A stretch of 64,000 bases of DNA. Source: Dehalobacter sp. DCM (lineage in GTDB: Bacteria > Bacillota > Desulfitobacteriia > Desulfitobacteriales > Syntrophobotulaceae). The stretch covers positions 296,001-360,000 of the forward strand of contig NZ_CP092282.1 of assembly GCF_024972775.1 (NCBI RefSeq). The letters run 5' to 3'. Positions 53,434 through 60,879 of the stretch are shown here, one piece after another; positions within the stretch are counted from its first letter, which is position 1; every line of letters starts with the position of its first letter. The notes under the pieces were generated by a model. That model did no database searches. It saw nothing but the letters and a program-made list of their open reading frames with translations, and was not told the DNA's origin. The position numbers were made by a program, and so were the translations under genes.

Positions 53434-53490
53434 AGCCACGAAGGCTGAGAAACATCCGCAGGAGCGGAGGTTCAGCTTCGTGGTTTTTTA
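53434..53490 (+). other. repeated hairpin element, copy B
   Basis: CCACGAA (53436-53442) pairs with TTCGTGG (53477-53483); GCTGA pairs with TCAGC; the inner stem CCGC/GCGG closes an AGGA loop; a T-run follows. It is a terminator-like structure 117 bases before the methyltransferase start. It shares its outline and inner loop with copy A at 51722. Confidence 0.65.
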
Positions 53491-53606
53491 TTTTTGCGAA
53501 ATTCCGCATTTGGTAACAAGAGAACAATGAGAATTTTAATCCCCCCCTAGCGGATTGTAGAATATGGGAAATCCTGATACTCTAATTTTCAACTGAGGTG
53601 ATAAAA

Positions 53607-54419
53607 ATGAATATCGAAGAAATCCGAGAAAGATGGAGCCTGAAAGAACAAAACAAAAAAGCCAGCTTAGATATGTGGAATTCAATGGCCGGAAGCTTCG
53701 GTGAAAATGTTCGCCCTGGTTTTGAGGAAGATGTGTTTTTGAAGCTGCTGATAAACAAGAATATGCTGAATCCGAAAGGACTGATCCTGGACGTCGGATG
53801 CGGAGCGGGCAAATATGCGTTGGCCTTAGCCGGCAGATGCAGTCAGGTGACCGGTGTTGACCTGTCTCCTCAAATGATTGAGATCGCCAAGCGAAAGAAA
53901 GTTGAGTTCGGAATAAAAAATGTGGATTTTCTCTGTGAAGACTGGCATTACTTGGACATTGAGAAAGCCGGATGGCAACACAAATTTGACCTCGTGTTTG
54001 CCCATATGACACCAGCCGTTCAAAGTGCGGATACTTTTGAAAAGCTGAGTACTGCATCGAAAGGCTGGTGTATACTCTCCAAGCCGATTCGGCGAACCGA
54101 TCCGGTGTCTGATGCCGTTAAAGCGCTGGCTGGAATTAAGGAGAAGCGGGAAAGCAGTGACGAAGAGCTGGTATTCGCGTTTGAGCTTCTTTGGCGTCAG
54201 GGGTATCTTCCGGAACTGGAATATGAGAAACAGGTTTGGAAAATGAGGAAAACGTTGGAACAGGCAAAAGGTATGTATATCAACCGGATAAAAACTTACC
54301 GTGAAATTTCCCCAGCAGAAGAAAAAGAAATCGAAACCTATTTGGGCTCCTTGGCCAAGGATGGTTTTGTTCATGAAGAGGTTGATACAATCATCGCAAC
54401 AATGGTTTGGCAGGTTTAA
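53607..54419 (+). CDS. class I SAM-dependent methyltransferase, 270 aa
   Basis: Motif I is LDVGCGAGKYAL (about residues 58-69) and motif II has GVDLSPQM (about 81-88). The substrate is unknown. The gene leads a block with FmdE-like and ABC transporter genes; in that context it may modify a metal ligand or cofactor. The ATG at 53607 follows GAGGTG. Confidence 0.82.
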   Translation: MNIEEIRERWSLKEQNKKASLDMWNSMAGSFGENVRPGFEEDVFLKLLINKNMLNPKGLILDVGCGAGKYALALAGRCSQVTGVDLSPQMIEIAKRKKVEFGIKNVDFLCEDWHYLDIEKAGWQHKFDLVFAHMTPAVQSADTFEKLSTASKGWCILSKPIRRTDPVSDAVKALAGIKEKRESSDEELVFAFELLWRQGYLPELEYEKQVWKMRKTLEQAKGMYINRIKTYREISPAEEKEIETYLGSLAKDGFVHEEVDTIIATMVWQV

Positions 54420-54461
54420 TGTAAGACCGGATCAATAATAGCAAACAAGGAGGAACTGAAA

Positions 54462-54992
54462 ATGTGTGTAAAACTTACCGAATGGGAAAAGGCGGTAGAA
54501 TTCCATGGCCATCAATGTCCTGGACTGGCTATCGGTTATAAAGCGGCAGTCACGGCTCGGGAAAAAATGGGCGTGCGCTTTTCCATGGATGAAGAAATTG
54601 TCTGTGTTACCGAAAACGATGCCTGTGGTGTCGATGCGATCCAGGTCATGACCGGCTGCAGCATGGGAAAAGGGAATCTGATCTATAGAGGAACCGGTAA
54701 AATAGCGTTCAGTTTTTTTAACCGAAAAAACGGAGAAAGCCTGCGTTTAATTCTAAAGCCGTTTAAAGGGGAAATGAACAGGGAAGAGCGGCAGGCATAT
54801 ATCCTGAACGCCCCGGCAGAAGAGATTTTTCAGATGATGAAACCAAGTTATGAATTGCCTGAAACGGCAAGAATTTTTACCTCAGTGGTTTGTGAATCCT
54901 GCGGGGAAAGCGCGCCGGAACATAAAATCAGACTGCAGGACGGCAAAAAAGTTTGTCTGGACTGCTTTAAAGATTACGGCAGGGGCTGGTAG
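54462..54992 (+). CDS. FmdE family protein with C-terminal zinc ribbon
   Basis: The 176-aa product has the FmdE core: FHGHQCPGLAIGYKA (residues 14-28) and ENDACGVDAIQVMTGC (about 47-62), with His/Cys metal ligands. A CESCGE-x-CLDC ribbon (about residues 146-170) follows. FmdE is named after formylmethanofuran dehydrogenase subunit E, but bacterial members are not tied to that enzyme and seem to bind metal. It follows the methyltransferase gene. Confidence 0.85.
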   Translation: MCVKLTEWEKAVEFHGHQCPGLAIGYKAAVTAREKMGVRFSMDEEIVCVTENDACGVDAIQVMTGCSMGKGNLIYRGTGKIAFSFFNRKNGESLRLILKPFKGEMNREERQAYILNAPAEEIFQMMKPSYELPETARIFTSVVCESCGESAPEHKIRLQDGKKVCLDCFKDYGRGW

Positions 54993-55035
54993 AGATAGGG
55001 TAATGAAAGAAAAAAGTTAGAAGGAATAAGACCTA

Positions 55036-56121
55036 ATGAAGCATAAACAAACTGACGCATGCAATTTACAAGAAATGGATATCTATCGCCAATATACATA
55101 TAAGAAAAAAATAGTGATTTTGGTGCTGGCTTTTTTAATTGTCTTGTTAGCTGTAGCCGCTGTCAACGCCGGCTCATTTAATCTCAATCCGATTCAGGTA
55201 ATTCAATCGCTCCTGGGAAAAGGGAGCGATGCTTCCAGTGTTGTCATCTGGCAAATACGGATGCCCAGGATTCTGGCGGCGATAACTGCCGGCGCTGGGT
55301 TGGCGGTGGCCGGATGTGTCATGCAAAATAATCTAAGGAACCCGCTGGCCGCGCCTGATACGCTGGGTATTTCCCATGCGGCGGCTTTCGGAGCGAATAT
55401 TGCCATTATTGTTTTAGGAGCCGGCAGTATTTCCAGTACAAGTACGGATGCGGTGACCATCAATAATCCCTATCTGGTTACGCTTTGTGCTTTTGCCTGT
55501 TCTATGGCGGCAACGCTGGTGATTTTGCTGTTGGCAAGAATACGGGGCTTTTCGCCCGAAGCTATGATCCTGGCAGGGGTAGCGCTGAATTCCCTGTTTA
55601 TGGCTGGAACCATTCTGATCCAATATTTTGCCAGTGATGTCCAGGTGGCTGCCGCCGTTTTTTGGACTTTCGGGGATCTGGGAAGGGTTGCCTGGAGGGA
55701 AGTATTGATTCTGGCCTGTCTTGTGATTTTCGCCTTTATTTATTTCCTGTTTAAAAGGTGGGACTATAACGCGCTGGACAGCGGAGAAGAAACCGCCAAA
55801 AGTCTGGGCGTTCACGTGAAAAGAGTCCGGCAGGGAGGCATGTTTGTTTCGGCGTTAATAGCCTCAGTAGCGGTATCTTTTCTCGGTATTATCGGTTTTG
55901 TCGGACTTATCGCGCCTCAGATCATGCGCAGGATTATCGGAGGTGATCACCGCTACTTGATACCGGCTTCCGCTCTGATGGGATCCGTGCTGATGCTTTT
56001 TTCCGATACAATTGCCAGGACCATGGTTGCCCCGGTAGTGCTTCCTGTTGGAGCCATCACTTCCTTCTTTGGGGCGCCGCTCTTTTTATACTTGCTGATA
56101 AGGGGGTATCAAAGACGATGA
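55036..56121 (+). CDS. FecCD-type ABC transporter permease, 361 aa
   Basis: Ten or so hydrophobic segments and the FecCD-type motifs PRILAAITAGAGLAVAG (about residues 75-91) and FVGLIAPQIMRR (about 289-300). FecCD permeases import iron siderophores, cobalamin, heme, and in the MolB branch molybdate/tungstate. It ends in ATGA overlapping the ATPase start. Confidence 0.9.
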   Translation: MKHKQTDACNLQEMDIYRQYTYKKKIVILVLAFLIVLLAVAAVNAGSFNLNPIQVIQSLLGKGSDASSVVIWQIRMPRILAAITAGAGLAVAGCVMQNNLRNPLAAPDTLGISHAAAFGANIAIIVLGAGSISSTSTDAVTINNPYLVTLCAFACSMAATLVILLLARIRGFSPEAMILAGVALNSLFMAGTILIQYFASDVQVAAAVFWTFGDLGRVAWREVLILACLVIFAFIYFLFKRWDYNALDSGEETAKSLGVHVKRVRQGGMFVSALIASVAVSFLGIIGFVGLIAPQIMRRIIGGDHRYLIPASALMGSVLMLFSDTIARTMVAPVVLPVGAITSFFGAPLFLYLLIRGYQRR

Positions 56122-56870
56122 TTTTATCCGTCCAAGGATTGGCGTTTAAGTACCCGAGCCGGGGGGTATTGCAGGACATCAATTTTTCCGTGGCCAAAGG
56201 AGATTTTCTGGCTATTCTAGGAGTAAACGGCGCGGGGAAATCCACACTGCTCAAATGTCTGAATAAAGTGTTAAGCCCTCATGCCGGTACGGTGTTTATC
56301 CGGGAGGAAGATACCGGCAAACTTAGCCGGAGGGAACTGGCCAAAAGAATCGGTTATGTTGCCCAGCGTCAGGAAAATGCTTTCGCCACCGTATTTGATG
56401 CTGTTCTTTTAGGAAGAAAGCCGTATATTCAATGGGAAGCTTCCCAAAAAGATATAGAAATTACCCGCAAGGCTTTAAAATCTCTGGATCTGGAAGGATA
56501 TGCCTTGCGTTACCTGAATGAACTCAGCGGGGGAGAACAGCAAAAAGTTGTCATAGCCAGGGCCTTGGCGCAAGAACCTGAACTGCTTTTGCTGGACGAA
56601 CCGACCAGTAGCCTAGACTTGAAAAACCAGCTTGAGGTCGTCAAAATTGTCCGGAGTGTGGTCCAAGACAAGCAAATGTGCGCGGTGGTCACGATGCATG
56701 ACTTGAATCTGGCGATCCGATATGCAAATAAGTTCCTCCTGCTGAAAAACGGCGTTATTTTTGCCGTCGGCGGTCTTGAAGTGATGACGCCCGAAAATAT
56801 TGAAAGTGTTTATGCTGTACCGGTCAGAATCAAAGAAATAGAGGATATCCCGGTTGTGGTGCCGGTTTAA
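56118..56870 (+). CDS. FecCD-type ABC transporter ATPase, 250 aa
   Basis: Walker A GVNGAGKST (about residues 35-43), the signature LSGGEQQK (about 136-143) and Walker B LLLDEPTS are all present. It powers the permease at 55036. The Asp-box pattern is that of FepC/BtuD-type proteins. Confidence 0.92.
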   Translation: MILSVQGLAFKYPSRGVLQDINFSVAKGDFLAILGVNGAGKSTLLKCLNKVLSPHAGTVFIREEDTGKLSRRELAKRIGYVAQRQENAFATVFDAVLLGRKPYIQWEASQKDIEITRKALKSLDLEGYALRYLNELSGGEQQKVVIARALAQEPELLLLDEPTSSLDLKNQLEVVKIVRSVVQDKQMCAVVTMHDLNLAIRYANKFLLLKNGVIFAVGGLEVMTPENIESVYAVPVRIKEIEDIPVVVPV

Positions 56871-56941
56871 ATATTCCGACCCAATGAGAGTATCCAAACA
56901 AAAGAATCGAACTGAAGAAAAATATGAATTGGAGGGTAAAA

Positions 56942-58060
56942 ATGAAAAGGAAGTTTATCTCACAAAGACAATTAATCGCACTAACCCTGGCGGCTCTCTT
57001 CTGTCTGACCTTTGTGTTCAGCGGTTGTTCCGCCCAATCATCCCAGAATGCTTCCGCAAAGTTCACGGTAACGGATACGCTGGGAAGACAAGTTGAAATC
57101 AATGGAACAGCTAAAAAAGTGGTTGCGATCGGTCCTGGAGCTTTAAGGCTTTGCTGCTATTTCGAGAATACGGATATATTTGCGGGTATTGAGCAAATGG
57201 AAATCGATAGTCCGACAGGAAGACCATACTTTTATGCCAATCCGTCGCTGGCGAAGCTTCCGGTTATTGGGCCGGGAGGACCCAATAACGCTCCGAATCC
57301 GGAACAAATTCTTGCCGTAAAACCGGATGTTATTTTTACAACTTACGCAGCGGATCAAGCCACTGCCGATAACTTGCAGTCCAAAACCAGTATTCCGGTT
57401 GTGGCGTTAAGCTATGGCCAAACATCAACTTTTGATCCCCAGGTCGATGCTTCCCTGACACTTATCGGCAAAATTATCGGCATGGATAAAAGGGCTGAGG
57501 AATTAGTCGGTCTGATGGCCCAATACAAGACGGATCTGGATACCAGGACCAAAGATGTGGCTGACACTCAGAAACCGTCCGCTTATGTCGGCGGCTTAGG
57601 AATGAAAGGCGTCCACGGCATAGAGAGTACGCAGGGCAATTACTCGCTCTTTAATGCCGTCCATGCCATTAATGTGGTCGATGAAACTGGGAAAACAGGT
57701 TCTTTGATGATTGATAAAGAAAAATTGATCAGTTGGGATCCGGATAAGATCTTTCTTGATGGGGCCGGATATGCTTCGGTTCTTGAAGACTATAAGAAAA
57801 ACCCTAAGTTCTATCAAAGTTTGTCTGCAGTAAAGAACGGAGAACTCTATGCCCTGCTTCCGTATAATTACTATACGACCAATATCGATACATCAATCAC
57901 TGATGCTTATTACATCGGCAAAGTCCTTTATCCCGAACAGTTTAAGGATGTCGATACCGAGAAAAAAGCGGATGAAATTTATCAGGCGCTTTTAGGAAAA
58001 GATGCTTATGCCCAGATGGCTAAGGATTTTGGTGGGTTTAGGAAACTTGAGCTGAAGTAA
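56942..58060 (+). CDS. ABC transporter substrate-binding lipoprotein, 372 aa
   Basis: A lipoprotein signal with the lipobox VFSGC (about residues 22-26) precedes a helical-backbone binding protein of the FecB/BtuF type: TDTLGRQVEING (about residues 40-51), then IGPGG and VKPDVIF. It belongs to the FecB/HmuT/MolA class. The ligand is open; FmdE and methyltransferase neighbours point to a metal complex or oxyanion. ATG 56942 follows TTGGAGGG. Confidence 0.88.
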   Translation: MKRKFISQRQLIALTLAALFCLTFVFSGCSAQSSQNASAKFTVTDTLGRQVEINGTAKKVVAIGPGALRLCCYFENTDIFAGIEQMEIDSPTGRPYFYANPSLAKLPVIGPGGPNNAPNPEQILAVKPDVIFTTYAADQATADNLQSKTSIPVVALSYGQTSTFDPQVDASLTLIGKIIGMDKRAEELVGLMAQYKTDLDTRTKDVADTQKPSAYVGGLGMKGVHGIESTQGNYSLFNAVHAINVVDETGKTGSLMIDKEKLISWDPDKIFLDGAGYASVLEDYKKNPKFYQSLSAVKNGELYALLPYNYYTTNIDTSITDAYYIGKVLYPEQFKDVDTEKKADEIYQALLGKDAYAQMAKDFGGFRKLELK

Positions 58061-58115
58061 AACGCTTTTTCTCAGTCAATCGTTAGCTTTAATTGATATA
58101 AACATAGGGATTAAC

Positions 58116-58147
58116 ACCCATCAGGCTGAAAAATACACCTGATGGGT
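58116..58147 (+). terminator. hairpin after the transporter operon
   Basis: A 10-bp perfect stem (58116-58125 with 58138-58147) with a 12-base loop. There is no long T-run, so it is a weak terminator or a processing hairpin. Confidence 0.5.
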
Positions 58148-58181
58148 TACTTCTAATCATGATAGTAAAGAGGTGTTTCAT

Positions 58182-58757
58182 GTGATACTGGAACCGCGTA
58201 AAAGAGAACAGATTATGCCTTTACCGGTCGCCCTTATTTCGACAATGAGCAAAGACGGTGTGCGTAATATTGCTCCCTGGTCGAATATTACCCCGATTCT
58301 AAGACCCTATGAGGAAATAATTTTGGCTTCCTGGATAAAGAGAGATACATTAACCAATATTCGGGAAACAGGAGAATTTGTCATAAATGTTCCTCCGACT
58401 AATCTGGCTGATGCGGTGATGGTTTGTTCCAAAAATTATCCTCCGGAAGTTGATGAGTTTCTGAAAGCTGGTTTAACGCCGTTCCCGTCCAAACAGATCA
58501 AGGTTCCGGGAATTGAAGGGTGTTTGGCTTGGGCGGAATGCAAGCTGGTTGAAGAAATACTCCGGGAAAAGTATTCGCTGGTGATTGGTCAAGTTGTTCA
58601 CCTGGAGGTAAATGCGTCCTTCTTCAATGAGGACGGAGACATGGATTTTGAACGTGCTCAGCCGCTTTCAGTGATGTTGGGTAATGAACAAATGTGGTTT
58701 ACGAGGCCGGTTTTTACCGGAAGGAAAGCAGACTATGCCGAGATGTTCGTTAAATAA
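58182..58757 (+). CDS. flavin reductase-like protein, 191 aa
   Basis: The split-barrel flavin reductase layout is visible: MPLPVALISTMSKDGVRNIAPWS (opening strands, given in part) and NIRETGEFVINVP. It would bind FMN. The flavodoxin gene follows 86 bases later, so both may form a redox pair. GTG 58182 is used because AAAGAGG is 8 bases upstream. Confidence 0.78.
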   Translation: MILEPRKREQIMPLPVALISTMSKDGVRNIAPWSNITPILRPYEEIILASWIKRDTLTNIRETGEFVINVPPTNLADAVMVCSKNYPPEVDEFLKAGLTPFPSKQIKVPGIEGCLAWAECKLVEEILREKYSLVIGQVVHLEVNASFFNEDGDMDFERAQPLSVMLGNEQMWFTRPVFTGRKADYAEMFVK

Positions 58758-58842
58758 TTTATTATAATAAACAATAGCTCTTTAAAGAATAAAGATTGCT
58801 TGCTGATTATTTGAGCTTAAAGATTATTACAGGGAGGCTAGC

Positions 58843-59337
58843 ATGAAGATTACTGTTTTATATGTCAGTGTTACAGGCAATACGGAAAAAATGGCAGGGT
58901 ATATTGAAGAAGGAATTGAAGAGACGGGATGCGTCGAAGTAAGACTGATGAATCTGGCCCAGGAAGAGACCATGGATTATGGTTTCATCGAAGACAGTAA
59001 GGCAGTCATTATCGGGACACCGGCTTATGTCGCGGATATGTGCTGGCAATTAAAAAAATGGTTCGATACGGACTGGAATTGCAGCTTAGCCGGAAAGCTC
59101 GGTGCAGCGTTTGCTACCGCAAACTGTATGCATGGCGGAGCAGACCTGGCGATTTCCAGTGTTTTGAGTCATATGCTGGTCAAGGGTATGCTGGTATACT
59201 CGTCCGGGATGGGCTGCGGCAGACCGTTCATTCATTTGGGACCTGTTGCGTTAAGAGACGATCTGGAGGGAAAAAAAGAACTATTTCAGTTATTTGGAAG
59301 ACGGGTTGCAGAAAAAGCGGTGGAATTATTTCGCTAA
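58843..59337 (+). CDS. flavodoxin family protein, 164 aa
   Basis: The phosphate-binding loop for FMN is VSVTGNTEKMA (about residues 8-18); IIGTPAYVADM and WFDTDWNCS match the family. It is intact, unlike the fragment at 47135. GGGAGG precedes the ATG. As it follows the flavin reductase and the FecCD system, it may serve in reduction of an imported metal complex. Confidence 0.85.
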   Translation: MKITVLYVSVTGNTEKMAGYIEEGIEETGCVEVRLMNLAQEETMDYGFIEDSKAVIIGTPAYVADMCWQLKKWFDTDWNCSLAGKLGAAFATANCMHGGADLAISSVLSHMLVKGMLVYSSGMGCGRPFIHLGPVALRDDLEGKKELFQLFGRRVAEKAVELFR

Positions 59338-59449
59338 AGTCGTATTAGGGGATGCGGCAGAGCAGTAAAACGATAAAAGAAAATAAGAAGGTTTCTGCTT
59401 ACAGCCAGTTTAGTTTTCAGGGTCAAAAAACATAATCATAGTATGGAAT

Positions 59450-59478
59450 AAAAAGCAGGGTACATCTCCTGCTTTTTA
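59450..59478 (+). terminator. terminator after the flavodoxin region
   Basis: AAAAGCAGG and CCTGCTTTT (59451-59459 and 59468-59476) form a 9-bp stem with a T-run. It ends the preceding transcript and isolates the redox cluster downstream. Confidence 0.75.
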
Positions 59479-59506
59479 TTATAAAAAAGTATCAAAATGA
59501 TAAATG

Positions 59507-59532
59507 TTGTGCAAAATCGAAAAATAGCGCAA
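59507..59532. promoter_or_regulatory. inverted repeat upstream of the sigma-54 promoter
   Basis: TTGTGC (59507-59512) and GCGCAA (59527-59532) form a dyad with 14 bases between, about 66 bases before the -24 element. That is the expected place for a sigma-54 activator (enhancer-binding protein) site. Confidence 0.4.
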
Positions 59533-59597
59533 TGATAAAAAAATAGGTAAAGCGTGGAAAGTCCCTGTTTTAAAGGATTGTAAGAAAAAGCATATTC

Positions 59598-59613
59598 TGG
59601 CACGAAAAATGCA
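59598..59613 (+). promoter_or_regulatory. sigma-54 (-24/-12) promoter
   Basis: TGGCACG-AAAA-ATGCA (59598-59613) fits the sigma-54 consensus TGGCAYR-N4-TTGCW with one difference. The gap of 5 between the GG and GC elements is correct. It is the likely promoter of the 55-aa ORF and the redox cluster. No sigma-54 activator gene is visible in the window. Confidence 0.7.
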
Positions 59614-59723
59614 TCAATATTCTACGGTAAGACAATTTATATAATATTACTCATGAGGCATTGATAATAAAGAGAATTGTCGGTAAGACGAATTATACTT
59701 TAGCGAAATGAGGAGGTGATACT

Positions 59724-59891
59724 TTGTACAAATATTTGGTGAGTCTTAGAAAACAGAAAAACGCAATAAGCATGCCCAATAAAAGGAATATACCTTTAAA
59801 TCCTTATGCTATAAACAAGCATTACGTTAAGCAAAGCTTGAACATAAACAGTAAAGACTCGCAACGGACAGATTTGCAGACAGTAAATTGA
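59724..59891 (+). CDS. small ORF with a perfect Shine-Dalgarno, 55 aa
   Basis: AGGAGGTGAT (59711-59720), one of the best ribosome sites in the window, precedes a TTG start. The product is basic and rich in Asn, Lys, Ser and Tyr, with no membrane segment and no motif I know. It lies between the sigma-54 promoter and the redox cluster. Confidence 0.5.
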   Translation: MYKYLVSLRKQKNAISMPNKRNIPLNPYAINKHYVKQSLNINSKDSQRTDLQTVN

Positions 59892-59950
59892 TCTAAAAAC
59901 AATCAAATGAATGACGGTCTGTCCGAACGAAACGAAAGGTAGTATTTTTT

Positions 59951-60544
59951 ATGGAAGAACGGTTAAATAATTTTGATTTATACGGATATATTACAGCACA
60001 ATGCCTGAAATATTACAGTGAATCTCCGTCCAAGCCCCCGCTGGAGATGGCGGAAGCCCTGATGGAACACCCGGATTTTCTTATGCATTGTCCGGAGCAC
60101 CACTATCTGGTGCCGGCAGTGCTGCTCACGGCGGCCTGCCGGATGCAAGGGCGGCCGGCCGACGATTTGGCGAAGCTTCTGGAGGAAACTCAAACCCGTT
60201 CCAAAAATGTGCTGGGCGCTTTTTGCGGCTTGTATGGCGCTTGTGGCGCGGCCATCGGCATAGGCATCTATGCCAGTGTGCTGACCAACACCACTCCTTA
60301 TTCAGTGGAAACCTGGTCCGCGGTCAATCTCGGCACAGCGGAAAGCTTGTTGGAAATGGCCAAAATAAACGGCCCGCGCTGCTGTAAGCGCAATACCTAT
60401 CTGGCGCTGCAATATGCTTCGAGCTTCAGCCGGGAACACCTGGGAATTGATCTGGCGGATTGCGGCGCGATTCAGTGCACGCACAGTGCACGCAACAAAG
60501 AATGCAAACGTGGACAATGCCCGTTTTATCAGCAAAGCGTGTAA
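59951..60544 (+). CDS. DUF5714/C-GCAxxG-type protein (DVU_1555-like), 197 aa
   Basis: The central motif is FCGLYGACGAAIGIG (about residues 91-105), with further Cys in RCCKR and CNKECKRGQC-like C-terminal positions (several Cys, about residues 142-190). This Cys pattern suggests iron-sulfur or metal binding. The family is encoded next to the FAD/Fe-S protein and DVU_1557-like protein of the DVU_1551-1558-type cluster. The exact name is from memory. Confidence 0.7.
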   Translation: MEERLNNFDLYGYITAQCLKYYSESPSKPPLEMAEALMEHPDFLMHCPEHHYLVPAVLLTAACRMQGRPADDLAKLLEETQTRSKNVLGAFCGLYGACGAAIGIGIYASVLTNTTPYSVETWSAVNLGTAESLLEMAKINGPRCCKRNTYLALQYASSFSREHLGIDLADCGAIQCTHSARNKECKRGQCPFYQQSV

Positions 60545-60558
60545 AAGGGGGACGATGA

Positions 60559-60879
60559 ATGTCAAAAGTGGCGATAACGGTTCCGGATTTGGCCAAGAAA
60601 GTTGTCGGCAAATATGCCTGTGAATGTGAAAAGAATCCATTGGATATGCAGGATAAGGAAGGACAGGTTTTTTGGCTGGCGGACCTTGAGGATTGGGTGG
60701 AAGAAGGGGAAACTGTCTGCGAAGGCGAAGTCCAAAAAACCACCATTCAAATACCCGCTCCTTGTTCCGGCCGGATCGGGGAGATTTGCCTGGACGACGG
60801 CGAGACCTTCCGGCTCGGGGATATTTTAGGGTATATGGAAACAGATGGAATAGAGCACATCACTGAGGAGGAGCAATGA
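60559..60879 (+). CDS. lipoyl/biotinyl-domain protein, GcvH-like, 106 aa
   Basis: Residues 45-95 form a lipoyl-type beta fold, with the likely modified Lys in EVQKTTIQIPAP (about residue 60) at the place where GcvH and E2 proteins have DKA/VEK. There is a CECE pair near the N-terminus. It may carry a lipoyl or similar arm in the redox cluster. Its stop overlaps the next gene by 4 bases. Confidence 0.72.
   Translation: MSKVAITVPDLAKKVVGKYACECEKNPLDMQDKEGQVFWLADLEDWVEEGETVCEGEVQKTTIQIPAPCSGRIGEICLDDGETFRLGDILGYMETDGIEHITEEEQ

Noticed and set aside
51722-53490. NiCo, fluoride or SAM riboswitch
   Set aside because: The elements are single long hairpins of about 50 bases and do not have the conserved cores of those riboswitches as I know them.
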